A stretch of 64,000 nt of DNA. It comes from Pseudomonas chlororaphis. Lineage in GTDB: Bacteria > Pseudomonadota > Gammaproteobacteria > Pseudomonadales > Pseudomonadaceae. The stretch lies in contig CP011020.1 of NCBI GenBank assembly GCA_001023535.1, positions 2,245,734 to 2,309,733 on the forward strand, given 5' to 3'. A program made the position numbers and the translations under genes. The notes below the pieces were generated by a model, which did no database searches, was not told the DNA's origin, and saw only the letters and a list, made by a program, of their open reading frames with translations. Positions 20,390 to 31,998 of the stretch are shown here, piece after piece. Positions within the stretch are counted from its first letter, which is position 1. Every line of letters starts with the position of its first letter.

Positions 20390-20522
20390 CTGTGGCGAGG
20401 GGATTTATCCCCGCTGGGCTGCGAAGCAGCCCCAACCAGGCAACCGCGTCCCTCCAGACAAATTGCGGTCAATTATTTTGGGGTTGCTTCTCAGCCCAAC
20501 GGGGATAAATCCCCTCGACACA
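20390..20522. repeat. REPIN, family C (GTGGCGAGGGGATTTATCCC)
   Basis: Left unit TGTGGCGAGGGGATTTATCC and a right unit in inverse orientation near 20501-20518 flank arms containing GGGCTGCGAAGCAGCCCC. It is the only copy of this family in the window and lies between the sucD terminator and brnQ. Confidence 0.8.
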
Positions 20523-20560
20523 ATAAGCCCTACAGCCACAAATACGACGGCCGAAAACGA

Positions 20561-20586
20561 CAAAGGCCACCCGAAGGTGGCCTTTG
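20561..20586 (-). terminator. probable terminator of sucCD
   Basis: The perfect 11-bp stem CAAAGGCCACC / GGTGGCCTTTG has a 4-nt loop, 28 nt after the sucD stop. The T-run is short, so efficiency is uncertain. Confidence 0.75.
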
Positions 20587-20614
20587 TTGCTGGAACGAAT
20601 CAGTCAGCCGAAGC

Positions 20615-21499
20615 TTACTTCTTCATTTCCCAGCCAGTCAGCTCGGCCAGGGCCTTGCCGATGTCTGCCAGCGAACGCACGGTTTTCACGCCTGCGTCTT
20701 GCAGTGCAGCGAATTTCTCGTCTGCAGTGCCTTTGCCGCCAGAGATGATTGCGCCAGCATGGCCCATGCGCTTGCCCGGAGGAGCAGTCACACCAGCAAT
20801 GTAGGAAACAACCGGCTTGGTCACGTTTGCCTTGATGTAGGCAGCCGCTTCTTCTTCGGCCGAACCGCCGATCTCACCAATCATGACGATCGCTTCGGTC
20901 TTCGGGTCTTCCTGGAACAGCTTCAGGATGTCGATGAAGTTCGAGCCTGGGATCGGGTCACCGCCGATGCCGACGCAAGTCGACTGACCGAAACCGGCGT
21001 CAGTGGTCTGCTTGACCGCTTCGTAGGTCAGGGTGCCGGAACGGGAAACGATACCGACCTTGCCTGGCAAGTGAATGTGACCTGGCATGATGCCGATCTT
21101 GCATTCGCCTGGAGTGATCACGCCTGGGCAGTTAGGGCCGATCAGGGTGATACCCAGCTCGTCGCACTTGACCTTGGCTTCCAGCATGTCGATGGTCGGG
21201 ATGCCTTCGGTGATGCAAACGATCAGCTTGATGCCGCCGAACGCTGCTTCAAGGATGGAGTCCTTGCAGAAAGGAGCTGGAACGTAGATCACGCTGGCGG
21301 TGGCGCCAGTCGCGGCTACAGCGTCTTTCACGGTGTTGAACACTGGCAGGCCCAGGTGCTCGGTGCCGCCTTTGCCTGGCGTTACGCCGCCAACCATCTT
21401 GGTGCCGTATTCGATGGCTTGCTGGGTGTGGAAACTACCTTGCGAACCGGTAATACCCTGGCAGATAACCTTGGTGTCTTTATTGATCAGGACGCTCAT
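20615..21499 (-). CDS. sucD: succinyl-CoA synthetase alpha subunit
   Basis: SucD, with SucC, converts succinyl-CoA to succinate with formation of ATP/GTP in the TCA cycle. It is 294 residues long, the normal length. The CoA-binding Rossmann segment includes [11 protein letters not shown] and [18 protein letters not shown]. The phosphohistidine lies in the conserved [17 protein letters not shown] near residue 245. The start overlaps the sucC stop by one base (TAATG), a coupling arrangement. A terminator hairpin follows. Confidence 0.98.
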   Translation of the reverse strand: MSVLINKDTKVICQGITGSQGSFHTQQAIEYGTKMVGGVTPGKGGTEHLGLPVFNTVKDAVAATGATASVIYVPAPFCKDSILEAAFGGIKLIVCITEGIPTIDMLEAKVKCDELGITLIGPNCPGVITPGECKIGIMPGHIHLPGKVGIVSRSGTLTYEAVKQTTDAGFGQSTCVGIGGDPIPGSNFIDILKLFQEDPKTEAIVMIGEIGGSAEEEAAAYIKANVTKPVVSYIAGVTAPPGKRMGHAGAIISGGKGTADEKFAALQDAGVKTVRSLADIGKALAELTGWEMKK

Positions 21500-22665
21500 T
21501 ATTTGCCCTCCGCAGCTTTGACAACTTGTTGAGCAGCGTCGGTCAGGCTGGTAGCAGCGATGATGTTCAAACCGCTTTCTGCCAGTACTTTAGCGCCCAG
21601 CTCAGCGTTGTTGCCTTCGAGGCGAACAACAACCGGGATTTTCACGCCCACTTCCTTCACGGCGCCGATGATGCCTTCGGCAATCATGTCGCAACGAACG
21701 ATGCCGCCGAAGATGTTGACCAGTACTGCAGCGACGTTGGTGTCGGACAGGATGATCTTGAACGCTTCGGTTACGCGTTCCTTGGTAGCACCACCGCCTA
21801 CGTCGAGGAAGTTGGCTGGCTTGCCGCCATGCAGGTTGACGATGTCCATGGTACCCATGGCCAGGCCGGCACCGTTGACCATGCAGCCGATGTTACCTTC
21901 CAGGGCCACGTAGTTCAGTTCGAACTTGGCAGCGTGCGCTTCGCGCGGATCGTCCTGGGACGGATCGTGGAAAGTCTTCAGCTTAGGCTGACGGTACATG
22001 GCGTTGGCGTCGATGTTGATCTTGGCATCGAGGCAATGCAGGTCGCCGTCAGCCTTGATCACCAGCGGGTTCACTTCCAGCAGCGCCAGGTCGTGGTCCT
22101 GGAACAGCTTGGCCAGGCCAACGAAGATCTTGGCGAACTGAGTGACTTGCTTGCCTTCCAGGCCCAGCTGGAAAGCCAGCTCGCGACCCTGGAATGGCTG
22201 TGCGCCAACCAGTGGATCGATGGTGGCCTTGAGGATTTTCTCAGGGGTGTCGTGCGCGATCTTCTCGATGTCCACGCCACCTTCGGTGGAGGCCATGAAC
22301 ACGATGCGACGGCTCGAACGGTCAACGACAGCGCCCAGGTACAGCTCTTTAGCGATATCAGTGCACGACTCGACCAGGATCTTGGTGACTGGCTGACCGT
22401 TGGCGTCAGTCTGGTAAGTCACCAGACGCTTGCCCAGCCACTGCTGTGCGAAGGCTTTGGCGTCTTCTTTGCTGCGAACCAGCTTGACGCCGCCCGCTTT
22501 ACCGCGACCACCGGCGTGAACCTGGGCTTTGACAACCCATTCGCTGCCGCCGATTTTGTCGCAAGCTTCTGCTGCCGCTTCCGGGGTGTCTACCGCGTAG
22601 CCTGTGGATACTGGCAGGCCGTACTCAGCGAACAGCTGCTTACCCTGATACTCGTGAAGATTCAT
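21499..22665 (-). CDS. sucC: succinyl-CoA synthetase beta subunit
   Basis: SucC is 388 residues, full length. It has an N-terminal ATP-grasp domain ([30 protein letters not shown]) and a C-terminal flavodoxin-like domain ([31 protein letters not shown]) that meets SucD. It forms the nucleotide-binding half of the alpha2beta2 or alpha-beta enzyme. It overlaps sucD by one base. Upstream a 195-nt spacer with two hairpins separates it from lpd, so it may be expressed both from the sucA promoter and independently. Confidence 0.98.
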   Translation of the reverse strand: MNLHEYQGKQLFAEYGLPVSTGYAVDTPEAAAEACDKIGGSEWVVKAQVHAGGRGKAGGVKLVRSKEDAKAFAQQWLGKRLVTYQTDANGQPVTKILVESCTDIAKELYLGAVVDRSSRRIVFMASTEGGVDIEKIAHDTPEKILKATIDPLVGAQPFQGRELAFQLGLEGKQVTQFAKIFVGLAKLFQDHDLALLEVNPLVIKADGDLHCLDAKINIDANAMYRQPKLKTFHDPSQDDPREAHAAKFELNYVALEGNIGCMVNGAGLAMGTMDIVNLHGGKPANFLDVGGGATKERVTEAFKIILSDTNVAAVLVNIFGGIVRCDMIAEGIIGAVKEVGVKIPVVVRLEGNNAELGAKVLAESGLNIIAATSLTDAAQQVVKAAEGK

Positions 22666-22739
22666 GCTTATTACCGTCTTCGTTAGGTACTGCGCATTCG
22701 GTGCTGCACCATTGAGTGCCGCACCACCTGTGACTGCTG

Positions 22740-22778
22740 CTTGCGTAGCGTTCCGGTCGCCCGGTTCGGCTACGCAAG
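22740..22778. repeat. inverted repeat in the lpd-sucC spacer
   Basis: CTTGCGTAGC (22740-22749) pairs perfectly with GCTACGCAAG (22769-22778). A second, imperfect hairpin lies between it and the lpd stop (about 22826-22848). These may stabilise or process the suc mRNA. Confidence 0.55.
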
Positions 22779-22860
22779 ACTGCGTCCAGCGGACATTCCG
22801 CGGTGAGTCTTGCTCGCAAGGCTCACGACGGGCCGAACCGCCGTGGTTTCTTATTGTTTA

Positions 22861-24300
<1,440 letters not shown>

Positions 24301-24375
24301 TCATTCCTTTTCGAATCAAACCGGACGGCCGCTTGTGGCGACCGTCGTGGGACGAGACCGATTGTTTCAGCAAGA

Positions 24376-24395
24376 GGCCGGTCGACAGACCGGCC
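24376..24395. repeat. perfect hairpin in the sucB-lpd spacer
   Basis: GGCCGGTC-GACA-GACCGGCC is a perfect 8-bp stem with a 4-nt loop, about 15 nt after the sucB stop. There is no T-tract, so mRNA stabilisation or attenuation is more likely than termination. Confidence 0.65.
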
Positions 24396-24407
24396 CTCGC
24401 GGCGAGA

Positions 24408-25634
24408 TCAGATGTCCAGCAGCAGACGAGCCGGATCTTCAAGCAGGTTCTTGATGGTTACCAGGAAAGTCACGGCTTCTTTACCGTCGATCAGGCGGTG
24501 ATCGTAGGACAGCGCCAGGTACATCATCGGACGAATCACAACCTGGCCATTGACCGCCATCGGACGCTGGATGATGTTGTGCATACCCAGGATCGCCGCT
24601 TGCGGTGGGTTGACGATCGGGGTCGACATCATCGAACCGAATGTACCACCGTTGGTGATGGTGAACGTACCGCCGGTCATCTCGTCGATGGACAGCTTGC
24701 CGTCACGGGCCTTCTTGCCGAAGGTGGCGATGCCGCCTTCGATTTCGGCCAGGCTCATCAGCTCGGCGTTACGCAGCACCGGAACCACCAGGCCACGGTC
24801 GCTGGAGACCGCGACACCGATGTCGGCATAGCCGTGGTAGACGATGTCGGAACCGTCGATCGACGCGTTGACGGCCGGGAAGCGTTTCAGCGCTTCGGTG
24901 GCTGCCTTGACGAAGAACGACATGAAGCCCAGGCGCACGCCGTTGTGGGACTTCTCGAACAGGTCCTTGTACTTCGAACGCAGGGCCATGACTTCGGTCA
25001 TGTCGACTTCGTTGAAGGTGGTCAGCATGGCCATGTTCGACTGGGCTTCGACCAGGCGCTTGGCCACGGTGGCGCGAACGCGGGTCATCGGTACACGCTT
25101 CTCGGTGCGGTCGCCGGCGGCAAACACAGGCGCAGCGGCGGCCGGAGCGGCAGCCTTGGCCGGAGCAGCGGCCGCTGGAGCGGCTTTCTTCGCGGCAACG
25201 GCAGCCACGACGTCTTCCTTGGTCACGCGACCGCCTTTGCCGGTGCCGGCAACGGAAGCGATGTTGATGCCGTTTTCTTCAGCGATCTTGCGGGCAGCCG
25301 GCGCAGCGACTGGATCGTCTTCGCCGTCGGCAGCCGGAGCAGCAGCCTGGGCGGCGGCCGGCGCGGCAGCAGCGGCCGGAGCAGCGGCGGCAGCGCCACC
25401 TTCAACGATCGAGCCCAGCACTTCGTCGGACAGAACGGTGTCGCCTTCGTTCTTGACGATCTCGCCCAGCACGCCGTCGGCGGTCGCCAGGACTTCCAGC
25501 ACGACCTTGTCGGTCTCGATGTCGACGATCAGTTCGTCACGCTTGATGGCCTCGCCCGGTTTTTTGTGCCAGGTGGCAACGGTGCCATCGGCAACCGATT
25601 CCGGGAAAGTGGGGGCTTTGATCTCGATAGCCAT
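24408..25634 (-). CDS. sucB: dihydrolipoyllysine succinyltransferase (E2 of 2-oxoglutarate dehydrogenase)
   Basis: SucB is the 408-residue E2 core. It has an N-terminal lipoyl domain with modified Lys43 in [12 protein letters not shown], an Ala/Pro-rich linker and a peripheral-subunit-binding domain ([20 protein letters not shown]). A second Ala/Pro-rich linker leads to the acyltransferase domain, whose catalytic histidine is in [14 protein letters not shown] near the C-terminus. It transfers succinyl from E1 (SucA) to CoA. It is 42 nt downstream of sucA and 110 nt upstream of lpd. Confidence 0.97.
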   Translation of the reverse strand: MAIEIKAPTFPESVADGTVATWHKKPGEAIKRDELIVDIETDKVVLEVLATADGVLGEIVKNEGDTVLSDEVLGSIVEGGAAAAAPAAAAAPAAAQAAAPAADGEDDPVAAPAARKIAEENGINIASVAGTGKGGRVTKEDVVAAVAAKKAAPAAAAPAKAAAPAAAAPVFAAGDRTEKRVPMTRVRATVAKRLVEAQSNMAMLTTFNEVDMTEVMALRSKYKDLFEKSHNGVRLGFMSFFVKAATEALKRFPAVNASIDGSDIVYHGYADIGVAVSSDRGLVVPVLRNAELMSLAEIEGGIATFGKKARDGKLSIDEMTGGTFTITNGGTFGSMMSTPIVNPPQAAILGMHNIIQRPMAVNGQVVIRPMMYLALSYDHRLIDGKEAVTFLVTIKNLLEDPARLLLDI

Positions 25635-25676
25635 TATCTGTGGTTCCTTAAATTCGGTTTCAGGTGCGCGAAGGCA

Positions 25677-28508
25677 TTAAACAGTGAAGGCATCTTGCAG
25701 CAGTTTTTCCTGCTGCTCGGCGTGCATCGACGCATAACCACACGCAGGTGCAGCAGAAGCATCACGGCCGGCATATTCCAGGCCCAGGGCCTTGTTATGG
25801 TTGCCGATGCTGCGACGCAGGTGATGCTGGCTGCTGTACCACGCGCCCTGGTTCATCGGTTCTTCCTGGCACCACACCACGTGGGTGAGGTTGGTGTAAG
25901 GCGCGATGGCCTCCATCAGGTCTTCTTCCGGGAACGGATAGAGCTGCTCGATACGCACGATGGCGATGTCTTCGCGGCCTTCGGCACGACGTTTTTCCAG
26001 AAGGTCATAGTAGACCTTGCCGCTGCACAGGATCAGGCGAGTCACCTTGGCCGCGTCCAGCGTGTCGATTTCTGAAATAACGGTCTGGAACGAGCCTTCG
26101 GCCAGGTCCTCGAGCGTGGAGATCGCCAGTTTGTGGCGCAACAGCGACTTGGGCGTCAGTACGATCAGCGGCTTGCGCAGCGGACGGATGACCTGGCGAC
26201 GCAGCAGGTGGTAGATCTGCGCCGGGGTCGTCGGTACGCACACTTGCACGTTGTGCTCGGCGCACAGTTGCAGGTAACGCTCCAGACGTGCCGAGGAGTG
26301 CTCCGGCCCCTGCCCTTCATAACCGTGTGGCAACAGCATGGTCAGGCCGCAGAGACGACCCCACTTGTGCTCGCCGCTGGTGATGAACTGGTCGACAACC
26401 ACCTGGGCACCGTTGGCGAAGTCGCCGAACTGGGCTTCCCAGATCACCAGCGCATTCGGCTCGGTGGTGGAATAACCGTATTCGAACGCCAGGACGGCTT
26501 CCTCGGACAGCAGCGAATCGTACAGGTCGAAACGTGGCTGGCCCTTGTACAGGTGTTGCAGCGGAATGTAGGTGCTGGCGTCTTTCTGGTTGTGCAGCGC
26601 CGCATGGCGGTGCGAGAAAGTACCGCGGCCTACGTCCTGGCCGGTGATGCGGATCGGGTGACCTTCGAACGCCAGGGTCGCGTACGCCATGGTTTCGGCA
26701 TAGCCCCAGTTGATCGGCAGGCCGCCGGCTTGCATCTTCTGACGGTCTTCGTAGATCTTGGCGACCTGGCGCTGGACCACGAAGCCTTCCGGGATTTCCA
26801 GCAGCTTGGCGGACAGTTCCTGCAAGGTCTTGAGGTCGAAACGCGTGTCGTGACGAGCGGTCCAGGCGTGGCCCAGGTAAGGACGCCAGTCCACGAACAA
26901 CTCTTTGTTCGGCTCCTTGACCAGGCTTTTCACAACGTGCAGGCCGTTGTCCAGGGCGTTGCGATATTCATCGACTTTTTCCTGGACGCGCTCGGCGTTC
27001 AGCACGCCGGCCTGGGTCAGGCGCTCGGCATACAGTTCACGGGTGGTGCGCTGCTTGGCGATCTGTTGGTACATCAGCGGCTGGGTGCCACTTGGCTCGT
27101 CGGCCTCGTTGTGGCCACGACGACGGTAGCAGACCAGGTCGATCACCACGTCGCGCTTGTACTGCATGCGGTAGTCGATGGCCAGCTGGGTCACGAACAG
27201 CACGGCTTCCGGATCATCACCATTCACATGGAGGATCGGCGCCTGGATCATTTTCGCGACGTCGGTGGCGTACTCGGTGGAACGCGAGTCCAGCGGGTTG
27301 CTGATGGTGAAACCGACCTGGTTGTTGATCACGATGTGCACGGTGCCGCCGGTCTTGAAACCGCGGGTCTGCGACATCTGGAAGGTTTCCATGACCACGC
27401 CCTGACCGGCGAATGCCGCGTCACCGTGGATGGAAATCGGCAACACCTTCTCGCCGGTCGGATCGTTGCGACGATCCTGGCGGGCGCGAACCGAACCCTC
27501 GACCACCGGGGAAACGATTTCCAGGTGGGACGGGTTGAACGCCATCGCCAGGTGGACTTCGCCACCGGTGGTCATCACGTTGGACGAGAAGCCCTGGTGG
27601 TACTTCACGTCGCCGGAACCCAGCTCGACCTTCTTCTTGCCTTCGAACTCGTCGAACAGCTCGCGCGGGTTCTTGCCGAAGGTGTTGACCAGTACGTTCA
27701 GGCGACCACGGTGGGCCATGCCGATGACGACTTCCTTGGTGCCGTAGGAACCGGAACGCTGGATCAGCTCGTCAAGCATCGGGATCAGGCTTTCACCACC
27801 TTCCAGGCCGAAACGCTTGGTACCTGGGTACTTGGTGCCCAGGTATTTCTCCAGGCCTTCACCGGCCGTGACGCGCTCGAGCAGGTGGCTCTTGATGTCG
27901 GCGGAGTAGGTCGGACGGCCACGAACGCTTTCCAGACGCTGCTGGAACCACTGGCGCTGCTCGGAGTCGGTGATGTGCGTGAACTCAGCGCCGATGGTGC
28001 GGCAATATGTCTGCTGCAACGCTTCGTGAATTTCGCGTAGGCTCGCTTCCTCTTTGCCGATGAACAGGTCGCCGGCACGGAAGGTCGTATCAAGATCGGC
28101 ATTGGTCAAGCCGTAATGAGTGATCGACAGGTCTGCAGGTGCAGGACGCTGCCACAGCCCCAGCGGGTCCAGCTGGGCTGCCTGGTGGCCGCGCATCCGG
28201 TAGGCCTGGATCAGTCGCAGCACTTCGACTTGCTTCTTCTCGTGCTCACTGCTCACGCTACCGGCAGATACCGGTTGGGCGCGGCGCTGGTTCTTCGCCA
28301 GCAGCACGAAATGATCGCGAATCGTCGAGTGCGAAACATCAGTGGCAGAGTTACCGTCAGCCGGCAACTTCTGAAAGTAGGTGCGCCATTCTTCTGGCAC
28401 AGCGTTAGGGTCGTGCAGGTAGAGCTCGTAGAGCTCTTCCACATAGGCAGCGTTACCACCGGAGAGGTGGGCACTGTTCCACATGCGCTGCATCACGCTT
28501 TCTTGCAT
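25677..28508 (-). CDS. sucA: 2-oxoglutarate dehydrogenase E1
   Basis: SucA (943 residues, full length) decarboxylates 2-oxoglutarate with thiamine diphosphate and passes succinyl to SucB. Landmarks are the N-terminal helix that binds E2 (SAHLSGGNAAYVEELYELY), GMAHRGRLNVLVN, the ThDP/Mg region AGQGVVMETFQMSQTRGFKTGGTVHIVINNQ split across conserved blocks, DVVIDLVCYRRRGHNEADEP, and EAQFGDFANGAQVVVDQF. It is the first gene of sucAB-lpd-sucCD. A 261-nt gap with hairpins separates it from sdhB. Confidence 0.97.
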   Translation of the reverse strand: MQESVMQRMWNSAHLSGGNAAYVEELYELYLHDPNAVPEEWRTYFQKLPADGNSATDVSHSTIRDHFVLLAKNQRRAQPVSAGSVSSEHEKKQVEVLRLIQAYRMRGHQAAQLDPLGLWQRPAPADLSITHYGLTNADLDTTFRAGDLFIGKEEASLREIHEALQQTYCRTIGAEFTHITDSEQRQWFQQRLESVRGRPTYSADIKSHLLERVTAGEGLEKYLGTKYPGTKRFGLEGGESLIPMLDELIQRSGSYGTKEVVIGMAHRGRLNVLVNTFGKNPRELFDEFEGKKKVELGSGDVKYHQGFSSNVMTTGGEVHLAMAFNPSHLEIVSPVVEGSVRARQDRRNDPTGEKVLPISIHGDAAFAGQGVVMETFQMSQTRGFKTGGTVHIVINNQVGFTISNPLDSRSTEYATDVAKMIQAPILHVNGDDPEAVLFVTQLAIDYRMQYKRDVVIDLVCYRRRGHNEADEPSGTQPLMYQQIAKQRTTRELYAERLTQAGVLNAERVQEKVDEYRNALDNGLHVVKSLVKEPNKELFVDWRPYLGHAWTARHDTRFDLKTLQELSAKLLEIPEGFVVQRQVAKIYEDRQKMQAGGLPINWGYAETMAYATLAFEGHPIRITGQDVGRGTFSHRHAALHNQKDASTYIPLQHLYKGQPRFDLYDSLLSEEAVLAFEYGYSTTEPNALVIWEAQFGDFANGAQVVVDQFITSGEHKWGRLCGLTMLLPHGYEGQGPEHSSARLERYLQLCAEHNVQVCVPTTPAQIYHLLRRQVIRPLRKPLIVLTPKSLLRHKLAISTLEDLAEGSFQTVISEIDTLDAAKVTRLILCSGKVYYDLLEKRRAEGREDIAIVRIEQLYPFPEEDLMEAIAPYTNLTHVVWCQEEPMNQGAWYSSQHHLRRSIGNHNKALGLEYAGRDASAAPACGYASMHAEQQEKLLQDAFTV

Positions 28509-28664
28509 GCTTGGTCACCCTCGATTAGGGGAACACCACCGGCGAAAACACCGAGCAAACTTGCAGAAGTCCGAGTGCAGCGACTAAAACAAGCCACTTA
28601 GGATCACGCTGATAGTCCGGGTACCAGCCCGGATGCCCCTGCTTGTCTCATTTCTTCAAAATAA

Positions 28665-28691
28665 GAACCGCCGCTTTGTGAGCGGCTGTTC
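28665..28691 (-). terminator. probable terminator of sdhCDAB
   Basis: On the minus strand GAACAGCCGCT-CACA-AAGCGGCGGTTC forms a stem with one bulge, followed by TTATTTT. It lies about 80 nt after sdhB and before the sucA promoter region. Confidence 0.65.
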
Positions 28692-28705
28692 TGGTTATGC
28701 TACGA

Positions 28706-28723
28706 CGCGGGTTGAAGCCCGCG
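28706..28723. repeat. CGCGGG/CCCGCG hairpin
   Basis: A perfect 6-bp stem with a 6-nt loop lies between the sdhB stop and the terminator-like hairpin. Confidence 0.5.
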
Positions 28724-28731
28724 CCCTAGCC

Positions 28732-28765
28732 TCTACGGGTACAGCGGTTCTACGGGTACAGCAGC
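28732..28765. repeat. 17-bp tandem duplication after sdhB
   Basis: The unit TCTACGGGTACAGCGGT (28732-28748) is followed directly by TCTACGGGTACAGCAGC (28749-28765), ending 4 bp from the sdhB stop. It is a non-coding tandem duplication. Confidence 0.8.
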
Positions 28766-28769
28766 TGAA

Positions 28770-29474
28770 TCACACGCCGTTTTGCAGCAGCATGTTACGT
28801 ACGTGACCGATGGCCTTAGTCGGGTTCAGGCCTTTCGGGCAGACGTTGACGCAGTTCATGATCCCGCGGCAGCGGAATACGCTGAACGGGTCATCCAGTG
28901 CGGCCAGACGCTCGGACGTCTTGGTGTCACGGCTGTCTGCCAGGAAGCGGTACGCTTGCAGCAGGGCGGCCGGGCCCAGGAATTTGTCCGGGTTCCACCA
29001 GAAGGATGGGCACGAGGTCGAGCAGCAGGCGCACAGGATGCACTCGTACAGACCGTCGAGCTTCTCACGCTCTTCCGGGGACTGCAGACGCTCGATGGCC
29101 GGAGCCGGCGTGTCGTTCTGCAGGAATGGCTTCACCTTCTCGTATTGCTTGTAGAAGATGCTCATATCGACGACCAGGTCACGGATCACCGGCAAACCTG
29201 GCAGCGGACGAACGATCAGCTTGTTGCCCTTCACAACGGCCGACAACGGCGTGATGCAGGCCAGGCCGTTCTTGCCGTTGATGTTCATGCCGTCGGAGCC
29301 GCAAACGCCCTCGCGGCAGGAGCGACGGTAGGAGAAGCCCTCGTCCTGTTCCTTGATCAGGGCCAGCACGTCCAGCACCATCAGGTCCTTACCACCGGTA
29401 TCGACCTGGAAATCCTGCATGAACGGCGCAGCGTCCTGATCAGGGTTGTAGCGATAAACACTGACTTGCAACAT
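28770..29474 (-). CDS. sdhB: succinate dehydrogenase iron-sulfur subunit
   Basis: SdhB is 234 residues long and carries the three Fe-S clusters that link the flavin to quinone. The 2Fe-2S cysteines are in CREGVCGSDGMNINGKNGLAC, the 4Fe-4S set in CILCACCSTSCP, and the 3Fe-4S set in the segments ending FRCRGIMNCVNVCPKG. I chose the ATG at 29472-29474 (MLQVSVYRYNPD), with AAGGG 9 nt upstream; the in-frame GTG 9 nt earlier abuts that site. It is the last gene of sdhCDAB, 11 nt after sdhA. Confidence 0.97.
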   Translation of the reverse strand: MLQVSVYRYNPDQDAAPFMQDFQVDTGGKDLMVLDVLALIKEQDEGFSYRRSCREGVCGSDGMNINGKNGLACITPLSAVVKGNKLIVRPLPGLPVIRDLVVDMSIFYKQYEKVKPFLQNDTPAPAIERLQSPEEREKLDGLYECILCACCSTSCPSFWWNPDKFLGPAALLQAYRFLADSRDTKTSERLAALDDPFSVFRCRGIMNCVNVCPKGLNPTKAIGHVRNMLLQNGV

Positions 29475-29485
29475 AGCGGTCACCC

Positions 29486-31258
29486 TTAATAAGTCCGGAC
29501 TTTTGGTTCGAAAGTCGGAACAGTCTTCGGCGAGAAGTTCACGGCACGCTTGGCGACGCGTTTTTCACCCGGGAAGTACAAGGTGTGGCACAGCCAGTTT
29601 TCGTCGTCTCGGTCTTCGTAGTCTTCGCGGGCGTGGGCGCCACGGGACTCTTTACGCACTTCTGCGGCGATGGCGGTGGCTTCGGCCACTTCCAGCAGGT
29701 TCTGCAACTCCAGCGCTTCGATACGGGCGGTGTTGAACGCCTGCGATTTATCGTTGATCTTCACGTTGGCGATTCGTTCACGCAATTGCGCCAGCTGGGC
29801 AATACCCTTCTGCATGTATTCGCCGGTACGGAATACACCGAAGTAGTTCTGCATGCAGCTTTGCAGCTCGCGACGCAGGGTGGCGACGTCTTCGCCATCG
29901 GTGCGCTCGTTCAGGGCGGACAGACGGGCCAGGGCCGCGTTGATGTCGGCGTCGGTGGCGTCGTCGTATTCGATACCGTCGCTCAGCGCCTTCTCCAGGT
30001 GCAGGCCGGCGGCACGACCGAAGACCACCAGGTCGAGCAGCGAGTTGCCGCCCAGGCGGTTGGCACCGTGAACCGATACGCACGCCACTTCACCGACTGC
30101 GAACAGGCCAGGGATGATCTGGTCGACGCCTTCGGCGTTCTGGGTGATTGCCTGGCCATGGATGTTGGTGGCAACACCGCCCATCATATAGTGGCAGGTT
30201 GGAACGACCGGCACCGGCGCGACGACCGGGTCGACGTGGGCGAAGGTCTTGGACAGCTCGCAGATGCCTGGCAGGCGGCTGTGCAGCACTTCCTCGCCCA
30301 GGTGATCGAGCTTGAGCATCACGTGGTCACCATTCGGGCCGCAACCGTTGCCGGCGATGATTTCCTTGACCATCGAACGGGCAACCACGTCACGACCGGC
30401 CAGGTCCTTGGCGTTCGGAGCATAACGCTCCATGAAACGCTCACCGTGCTTGTTGATCAGGTAGCCGCCTTCACCACGGCAGCCTTCGGTGACCAGTACA
30501 CCGGCGCCGGCGATGCCGGTCGGGTGGAACTGCCACATTTCGATGTCTTGTACCGGCACGCCAGCACGCAGGGCCATGCCAACGCCGTCACCGGTGTTGA
30601 TCAGGGCGTTGGTGGTGGAGGCGTAGATACGGCCTGCACCGCCGGTCGCCAGCACGGTGGCCTTGGAACGGATGTAGGTGGTTTCGCCGGTTTCGATGCA
30701 GATCGCGATCACGCCGACGAAGGCGCCGTCCTGGTTTTTCACCAGGTCAACGGCGTAGTACTCGTTCAGGAACGTGGTGCCGGCCTTCAGGTTGCCCTGA
30801 TAAAGGGTGTGCAGCAGCGCGTGACCGGTACGGTCGGAGGCCGCGCAAGTACGGGCAGCCTGCCCGCCCTTGCCGTAGTCCTTGGACTGGCCACCGAACG
30901 GACGCTGGTAGATGCGGCCGGTTTCGGTACGGGAGAACGGCAGGCCCATGTGGTCCAGCTCGAACACCGCGGCCGGGCCTTCCTGACACATGTATTCGAT
31001 AGCGTCCTGGTCACCGATGTAGTCGGAACCCTTGACGGTATCGTACATGTGCCAGCGCCAGTCATCGTTCGGGTCGGCCGAAGCGATGGCGCAGGTGATG
31101 CCGCCCTGGGCGGAAACAGTGTGCGAACGAGTCGGGAAAACCTTGGTGATCACGGCAGTCTTGTGACCGCCCTGCGCCAGTTGCAGCGCTGCGCGCATGC
31201 CGGCACCGCCGCCACCAATGATGATGGCGTCGAAAGAAATCGTAGGAATGTTAGCCAT
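29486..31258 (-). CDS. sdhA: succinate dehydrogenase flavoprotein subunit
   Basis: SdhA (590 residues) oxidises succinate to fumarate. It has an FAD-binding N-terminus ([20 protein letters not shown]) and the covalent-FAD histidine His46 in [13 protein letters not shown]. Further landmarks are QFHPTG, the active-site region around [20 protein letters not shown], and [18 protein letters not shown]. Full length. It lies 3 nt after sdhD and 11 nt before sdhB. Confidence 0.98.
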   Translation of the reverse strand: MANIPTISFDAIIIGGGGAGMRAALQLAQGGHKTAVITKVFPTRSHTVSAQGGITCAIASADPNDDWRWHMYDTVKGSDYIGDQDAIEYMCQEGPAAVFELDHMGLPFSRTETGRIYQRPFGGQSKDYGKGGQAARTCAASDRTGHALLHTLYQGNLKAGTTFLNEYYAVDLVKNQDGAFVGVIAICIETGETTYIRSKATVLATGGAGRIYASTTNALINTGDGVGMALRAGVPVQDIEMWQFHPTGIAGAGVLVTEGCRGEGGYLINKHGERFMERYAPNAKDLAGRDVVARSMVKEIIAGNGCGPNGDHVMLKLDHLGEEVLHSRLPGICELSKTFAHVDPVVAPVPVVPTCHYMMGGVATNIHGQAITQNAEGVDQIIPGLFAVGEVACVSVHGANRLGGNSLLDLVVFGRAAGLHLEKALSDGIEYDDATDADINAALARLSALNERTDGEDVATLRRELQSCMQNYFGVFRTGEYMQKGIAQLAQLRERIANVKINDKSQAFNTARIEALELQNLLEVAEATAIAAEVRKESRGAHAREDYEDRDDENWLCHTLYFPGEKRVAKRAVNFSPKTVPTFEPKVRTY

Positions 31259-31261
31259 GAA

Positions 31262-31630
31262 TCAGATACCCCAAAGAATCTGCACACCCCAGACGAAGTA
31301 CGCGAACATCGCGACGCCGCATACCGCCTGGAAAAGGAAACGTATGGCAGTCGCCGACTTGCCGAACGCCATTTGCGTCAGGTAGTCGGTGGCGATGGTC
31401 CACATGCCGACCCAGGCGTGAGCGCCCAGTGCGACAAGGGCCAGCAGACTGAAGATACGCATCCAGTTGTTTGCGAACAGTTCGTGCCATTGGGCATAGC
31501 CAAGGCCAGGGTTTGCCACGACATATCCGATCAGGAAAATGAAGTAAGCCGCGAGAACGACCGCAGACACACGCTGCGCCATCCAGTCATAAAGGCCCGA
31601 ACGCGAGAGGTTCGTAACGTTGGTTACCAT
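31262..31630 (-). CDS. sdhD: succinate dehydrogenase membrane anchor SdhD
   Basis: This 122-residue inner-membrane anchor has three helices (about residues 18-38, 58-78 and 93-115). The GLYDWMAQRVSAVVLAAYF start and the haem-region histidine in LGAHAWVGMWTIATDYL match SdhD of complex II. With SdhC it forms the haem b and ubiquinone site. It overlaps sdhC by 7 nt and is 3 nt upstream of sdhA. Confidence 0.95.
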   Translation of the reverse strand: MVTNVTNLSRSGLYDWMAQRVSAVVLAAYFIFLIGYVVANPGLGYAQWHELFANNWMRIFSLLALVALGAHAWVGMWTIATDYLTQMAFGKSATAIRFLFQAVCGVAMFAYFVWGVQILWGI

Positions 31631-31998
31631 ATCCAGACTCCTGCCAGAACAATCACCACCACGGAAACGGCGATAACGATTTTCGAGCCCAGCTTGCCGC
31701 CTTCCAGCGTTTCACCGATGCCCATATCCATGATCAAGTGGCGCACACCGGCAACCAGGTGATACAGCAAGGCGGACAGGATGCCCCAAATCACTAGCTT
31801 GGCTAGCGGACTGGTCAGACACGCTTTCACCTGACCGAAGCCTTCTTCCGAGTCGAGCGACTTGTCCAATGCGTAAAGCATGATGGCCAGGCTGACGAAG
31901 AGGATGACACCGGAGATACGGTGAAGAATGGACGTGTAAGCAGTGACTGGGAGTTTGATGGTCCTTAGGTCTAGGTTTACAGGTCGTTGGCTTTTCAC
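31624..31998 (-). CDS. sdhC: succinate dehydrogenase cytochrome b556 subunit SdhC
   Basis: SdhC is the other membrane anchor (124 residues from this start) with three helices. It shows RPVNLDLRTIKLPVTAYTSI, LHRISGV at the quinone site, and the haem-ligand region HLVAGVRHLIMDMG. The start is uncertain. The in-frame GTG at 31996-31998 has no clear ribosome-binding site. A GTG at 32010-32012 has AGGGG 9 nt upstream but is followed by a run of eight A that leaves it out of frame by one base. A run of six or nine A would give an MKK-type N-terminus in frame. It is the first gene of sdhCDAB. Confidence 0.9.
   Translation of the reverse strand: MKSQRPVNLDLRTIKLPVTAYTSILHRISGVILFVSLAIMLYALDKSLDSEEGFGQVKACLTSPLAKLVIWGILSALLYHLVAGVRHLIMDMGIGETLEGGKLGSKIVIAVSVVVIVLAGVWIW

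Noticed and set aside
25100..25440. Low-complexity Ala/Pro coding stretch in sucB as a possible frameshift or insertion
   Set aside because: These are the normal flexible linkers between lipoyl, subunit-binding and catalytic domains of E2 enzymes; the frame is continuous.
26133..28040. A 635-codon plus-strand open frame opposite sucA
   Set aside because: It is a codon-bias shadow with low-complexity Val/Asp/Gln composition, and sucA is full length on the other strand.
29585..31762. A 725-codon plus-strand open frame opposite sdhA and sdhD
   Set aside because: It is an antisense shadow of high-GC coding sequence; sdhA and sdhD beneath it are unmistakable and the shadow protein shows no domain.
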